Positions 6,275 through 7,479 of a stretch of DNA of 7,479 nt are shown here, piece by piece. This DNA is from Candidatus Poribacteria bacterium (GTDB lineage: Bacteria; Poribacteria; WGA-4E; WGA-3G), in contig JAPPDN010000598.1 in NCBI GenBank assembly GCA_028824575.1, positions 1-7,479 of the forward strand, in the 5' to 3' direction. Numbering within the stretch: position 1 is the stretch's first letter; each line of letters begins with the position of its first letter. The notes below the pieces were generated by a model that was given only the letters and a program-made list of their open reading frames with translations, was not told the DNA's origin and ran no database searches. A program made the translations under genes and the position numbers.

Positions 6275-6984
6275 AGATGTGAAACGTGTGTTCCTTCGAC
6301 TGGCTCAAATCGCTGTGAATTTTCGCCCATGTAGTGACATATAAAGCTTCGCCGCCACCGATCGTGTGTTTTATTCATGTAGGAACCGTGAATAACTTTA
6401 CCGTCAAAGAAAAGCGCGTCACCTGGCGACATGTCAATTCCCAATTCTTCAGCGTTTTCCGGTTTGACGACTTGGACGTTTGTAAACGAAATATTAGTGT
6501 TCGCCGCTTCAACAGCAAGCAATCCGTGTTGATGAGAACGGGGGATAAGCACCATGCGTCCAACAGCCTCATCCGATGTATCTAATGCGACCCAAACGCC
6601 GATGAGTGGGTCTATGGTGATATACTGTTCATCTTGGTGTAGTGCTTGACCTCGCGCGCCGGGCGGTTTGAAATAGAGCATCGTTTGTAACAGGACCGGT
6701 GTATCATCAATCAGTTGTTGCGTAACGGTAAGGAGGTTGGTATCAGTTGCCCATTCTTGGGTGAGTTCGTCCCAATTGTGCATATTGATCATACGCGGGA
6801 ATTTATGATTGGGGTCGTCGGCATAGTCGGTTGTACCGCCGGAATCACCGGGTTTCGGACCTTCTGCCCGGCGTTTCATATAATGCTCGCACATTGATAC
6901 CACTGTGGCTGCGTCAAAGAGATTGGGAACTACCACGAAACCTTGTGCTTTATAATGGTCTCGCTGTTGAGGGGTTAAAGGCAT
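6265..6984 (-). CDS. Phytanoyl-CoA dioxygenase (PhyH) family oxygenase, second copy (239 aa)
   Basis: Predicted Fe(II)/2-oxoglutarate hydroxylase of the PhyH superfamily, cytoplasmic, substrate unknown. Numbered from ATG 6984: QGFVVVPNLF (14-23) is the usual N-terminal strand; H116 and D118 in GQALHQDEQYI are metal ligands; GRMVLIPRSHQHG (142-154) matches the PGSH loop; distal H199 lies in FFDGKVIHGSYMNKT, and R211 or R212 in RWRRSFICHY binds 2-oxoglutarate. It is shorter than, and clearly distinct from, the other PhyH protein here; motif spacing differs, so they are not recent duplicates. A GTG at 6990 could extend it by two residues, but that lies only three bases from the AGGAG, whereas ATG 6984 is nine bases away, so I prefer the ATG. 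A strong promoter precedes it. The stop is TAG, and a 207-base gap separates it from the aspartate kinase, so it is probably its own unit. Confidence 0.9.
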   Translation of the reverse strand: MPLTPQQRDHYKAQGFVVVPNLFDAATVVSMCEHYMKRRAEGPKPGDSGGTTDYADDPNHKFPRMINMHNWDELTQEWATDTNLLTVTQQLIDDTPVLLQTMLYFKPPGARGQALHQDEQYITIDPLIGVWVALDTSDEAVGRMVLIPRSHQHGLLAVEAANTNISFTNVQVVKPENAEELGIDMSPGDALFFDGKVIHGSYMNKTHDRWRRSFICHYMGENSQRFEPVEGTHVSHLKK

Positions 6985-6993
6985 GGGCACATT

Positions 6994-6998
6994 CTCCT
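6994..6998 (-). promoter_or_regulatory. Ribosome binding site of the second PhyH gene
   Basis: Minus-strand AGGAG followed by AATGTGCCCATG. Spacing is nine bases to the ATG (6984) and three to the GTG (6990), which favours the ATG. Confidence 0.7.
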
Positions 6999-7045
6999 AC
7001 AAATTGCGTGTCCGTTTCGGATAATGTTTTCGAGTCTGTCTTTTA

Positions 7046-7074
7046 ATTTTATGGTAATTTCTGATATTTGTCAA
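7046..7074 (-). promoter_or_regulatory. Sigma70-type promoter for the second PhyH gene
   Basis: On the minus strand a perfect minus 35 TTGACA (7074-7069), a 17-base spacer and minus 10 TAAAAT (7051-7046, five of six). Transcription would begin near 7039, leaving a leader of about 55 bases before the ATG. The surrounding sequence is AT-rich. Good match to consensus and correctly placed; not experimentally shown. Confidence 0.75.
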
Positions 7075-7126
7075 AGTTTTTTCTCTATATATGCGGAACG
7101 TTTAGTTTTTTGCAGACAGATTCAAT

Positions 7127-7155
7127 GTGACTTTCTGAGAAAAATGTGCTATACT
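7127..7155 (+). promoter_or_regulatory. Extended minus 10 promoter for the ThuA-like gene
   Basis: Plus strand minus 10 TATACT (7150-7155, five of six) preceded by TGC at 7147-7149, an extended minus 10 element (TGTGC-TATACT). A 17-base spacer separates it from GTGACT (7127-7132, four of six to TTGACA). The expected start is near 7162, about 27 bases before the ATG. Confidence 0.65.
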
Positions 7156-7188
7156 TATGCAAAATCTTATTTATGGAGTTATTTTTTA

Positions 7189-7479
7189 ATGAATAACGAA
7201 TGGGTTGTTTACGAAGGGAACGAAGGTCCTGGAAAAGGTAAACATATTGTCCTTGTTAGTGGTGATGAAGAGTATCGCTCTGAAGAGGCGTTGCCGATGT
7301 TGGGGAAGGTATTAGCCACACACCACGGATTTACATGCACGGTGTTGTTTGCGATTAATCCTGAAACAGGTGAAATCGATCCGGAGGTGCAGACGAACAT
7401 TCCGGGACTTCACCATCTACAATCAGCGGATATGATGGTGCTGTTCACGCGTTTCCGCGAACTGCCCGATGAACAGATG
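7189..7479 (+). CDS. ThuA-like domain protein, N-terminal 97 residues (3' end beyond window)
   Basis: The frame is open from ATG at 7189 to the right edge (exactly 97 codons), so it is incomplete. It begins MNNEWVVYEGNEGPGKGKH and continues with IVLVSGDEEYRSEEALPML (residues 20-38), the first strand and loop of a ThuA-like (class I glutamine-amidotransferase-like) fold, then TCTVLFAINPETGEIDP and SADMMVLFTRFRELPDEQM. This matches ThuA-domain proteins common in Planctomycetes and Poribacteria. Members take their name from trehalose utilisation protein ThuA, but most have no proven activity and sugar metabolism is only a guess. No signal peptide is visible. GGAG (7175-7178) lies 10 bases before the ATG. 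It is transcribed divergently from the PhyH gene, and both may share control from the 204-base region between them. Confidence 0.85.
   Translation, partial: MNNEWVVYEGNEGPGKGKHIVLVSGDEEYRSEEALPMLGKVLATHHGFTCTVLFAINPETGEIDPEVQTNIPGLHHLQSADMMVLFTRFRELPDEQM

Noticed and set aside
7209..7400. Minus-strand 63-codon open frame at the right edge
   Set aside because: It is antisense to the ThuA-like coding sequence, which has a promoter, ribosome binding site and family motifs.

Overview
The window looks like a fragment of a Candidatus Poribacteria genome (sponge-associated or marine). This is an inference from protein style, not a database match. The supports are: a secreted WD40 protein whose tail carries the NYPNPFNPETWIPY motif and whose first repeat reads GVWLYNAQTYEEVALLTGHT; three separate 2-oxoglutarate/Fe(II) oxygenase genes, two of them of the phytanoyl-CoA dioxygenase (PhyH) family that is strongly expanded in that phylum; and a ThuA-like protein of the kind frequent in Poribacteria and Planctomycetes.

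Layout from right to left. The ThuA-like gene (7189 to the right edge, incomplete) is the only gene on the plus strand. A 204-base divergent region separates it from a minus-strand PhyH gene (6265-6984), and each gene has a recognisable sigma70-type promoter there. A 207-base gap follows. Then comes a run of four minus-strand genes: aspartate kinase (4705-6057, TTG start), a second PhyH protein (3854-4693), a third, more divergent 2OG-Fe(II) oxygenase (2967-3803), and a large exported WD40 protein (start at 2849, running off the left edge). The aspartate kinase stop codon lies inside the ribosome binding site of the following PhyH gene, so these two are very probably co-transcribed and translationally coupled. 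The oxygenase follows after 50 bases and may belong to the same operon. The WD40 gene is 117 bases further on.

The largest gene fills the left 2.85 kb as one uninterrupted, incomplete reading frame. It encodes a signal peptide, one degenerate and 14 canonical WD40 blades, a cohesin-like domain, a type I dockerin with two calcium-loop repeats, and the start of a FlgD/type IX-secretion-like C-terminal domain. Two neighbouring blades are identical at DNA level (126-bp tandem copies), which indicates very recent expansion of the array.

How the genes might work together: aspartate kinase makes the entry metabolite of the aspartate family of amino acids, and the adjoining oxygenases may hydroxylate a small molecule derived from it. 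That link rests only on gene order. The WD40-cohesin-dockerin protein looks like a cell-surface or extracellular interaction scaffold with no obvious metabolic tie to the others. No tRNA, rRNA, CRISPR array, transposase or riboswitch was recognised. No gene-free stretch exceeds 300 bases.
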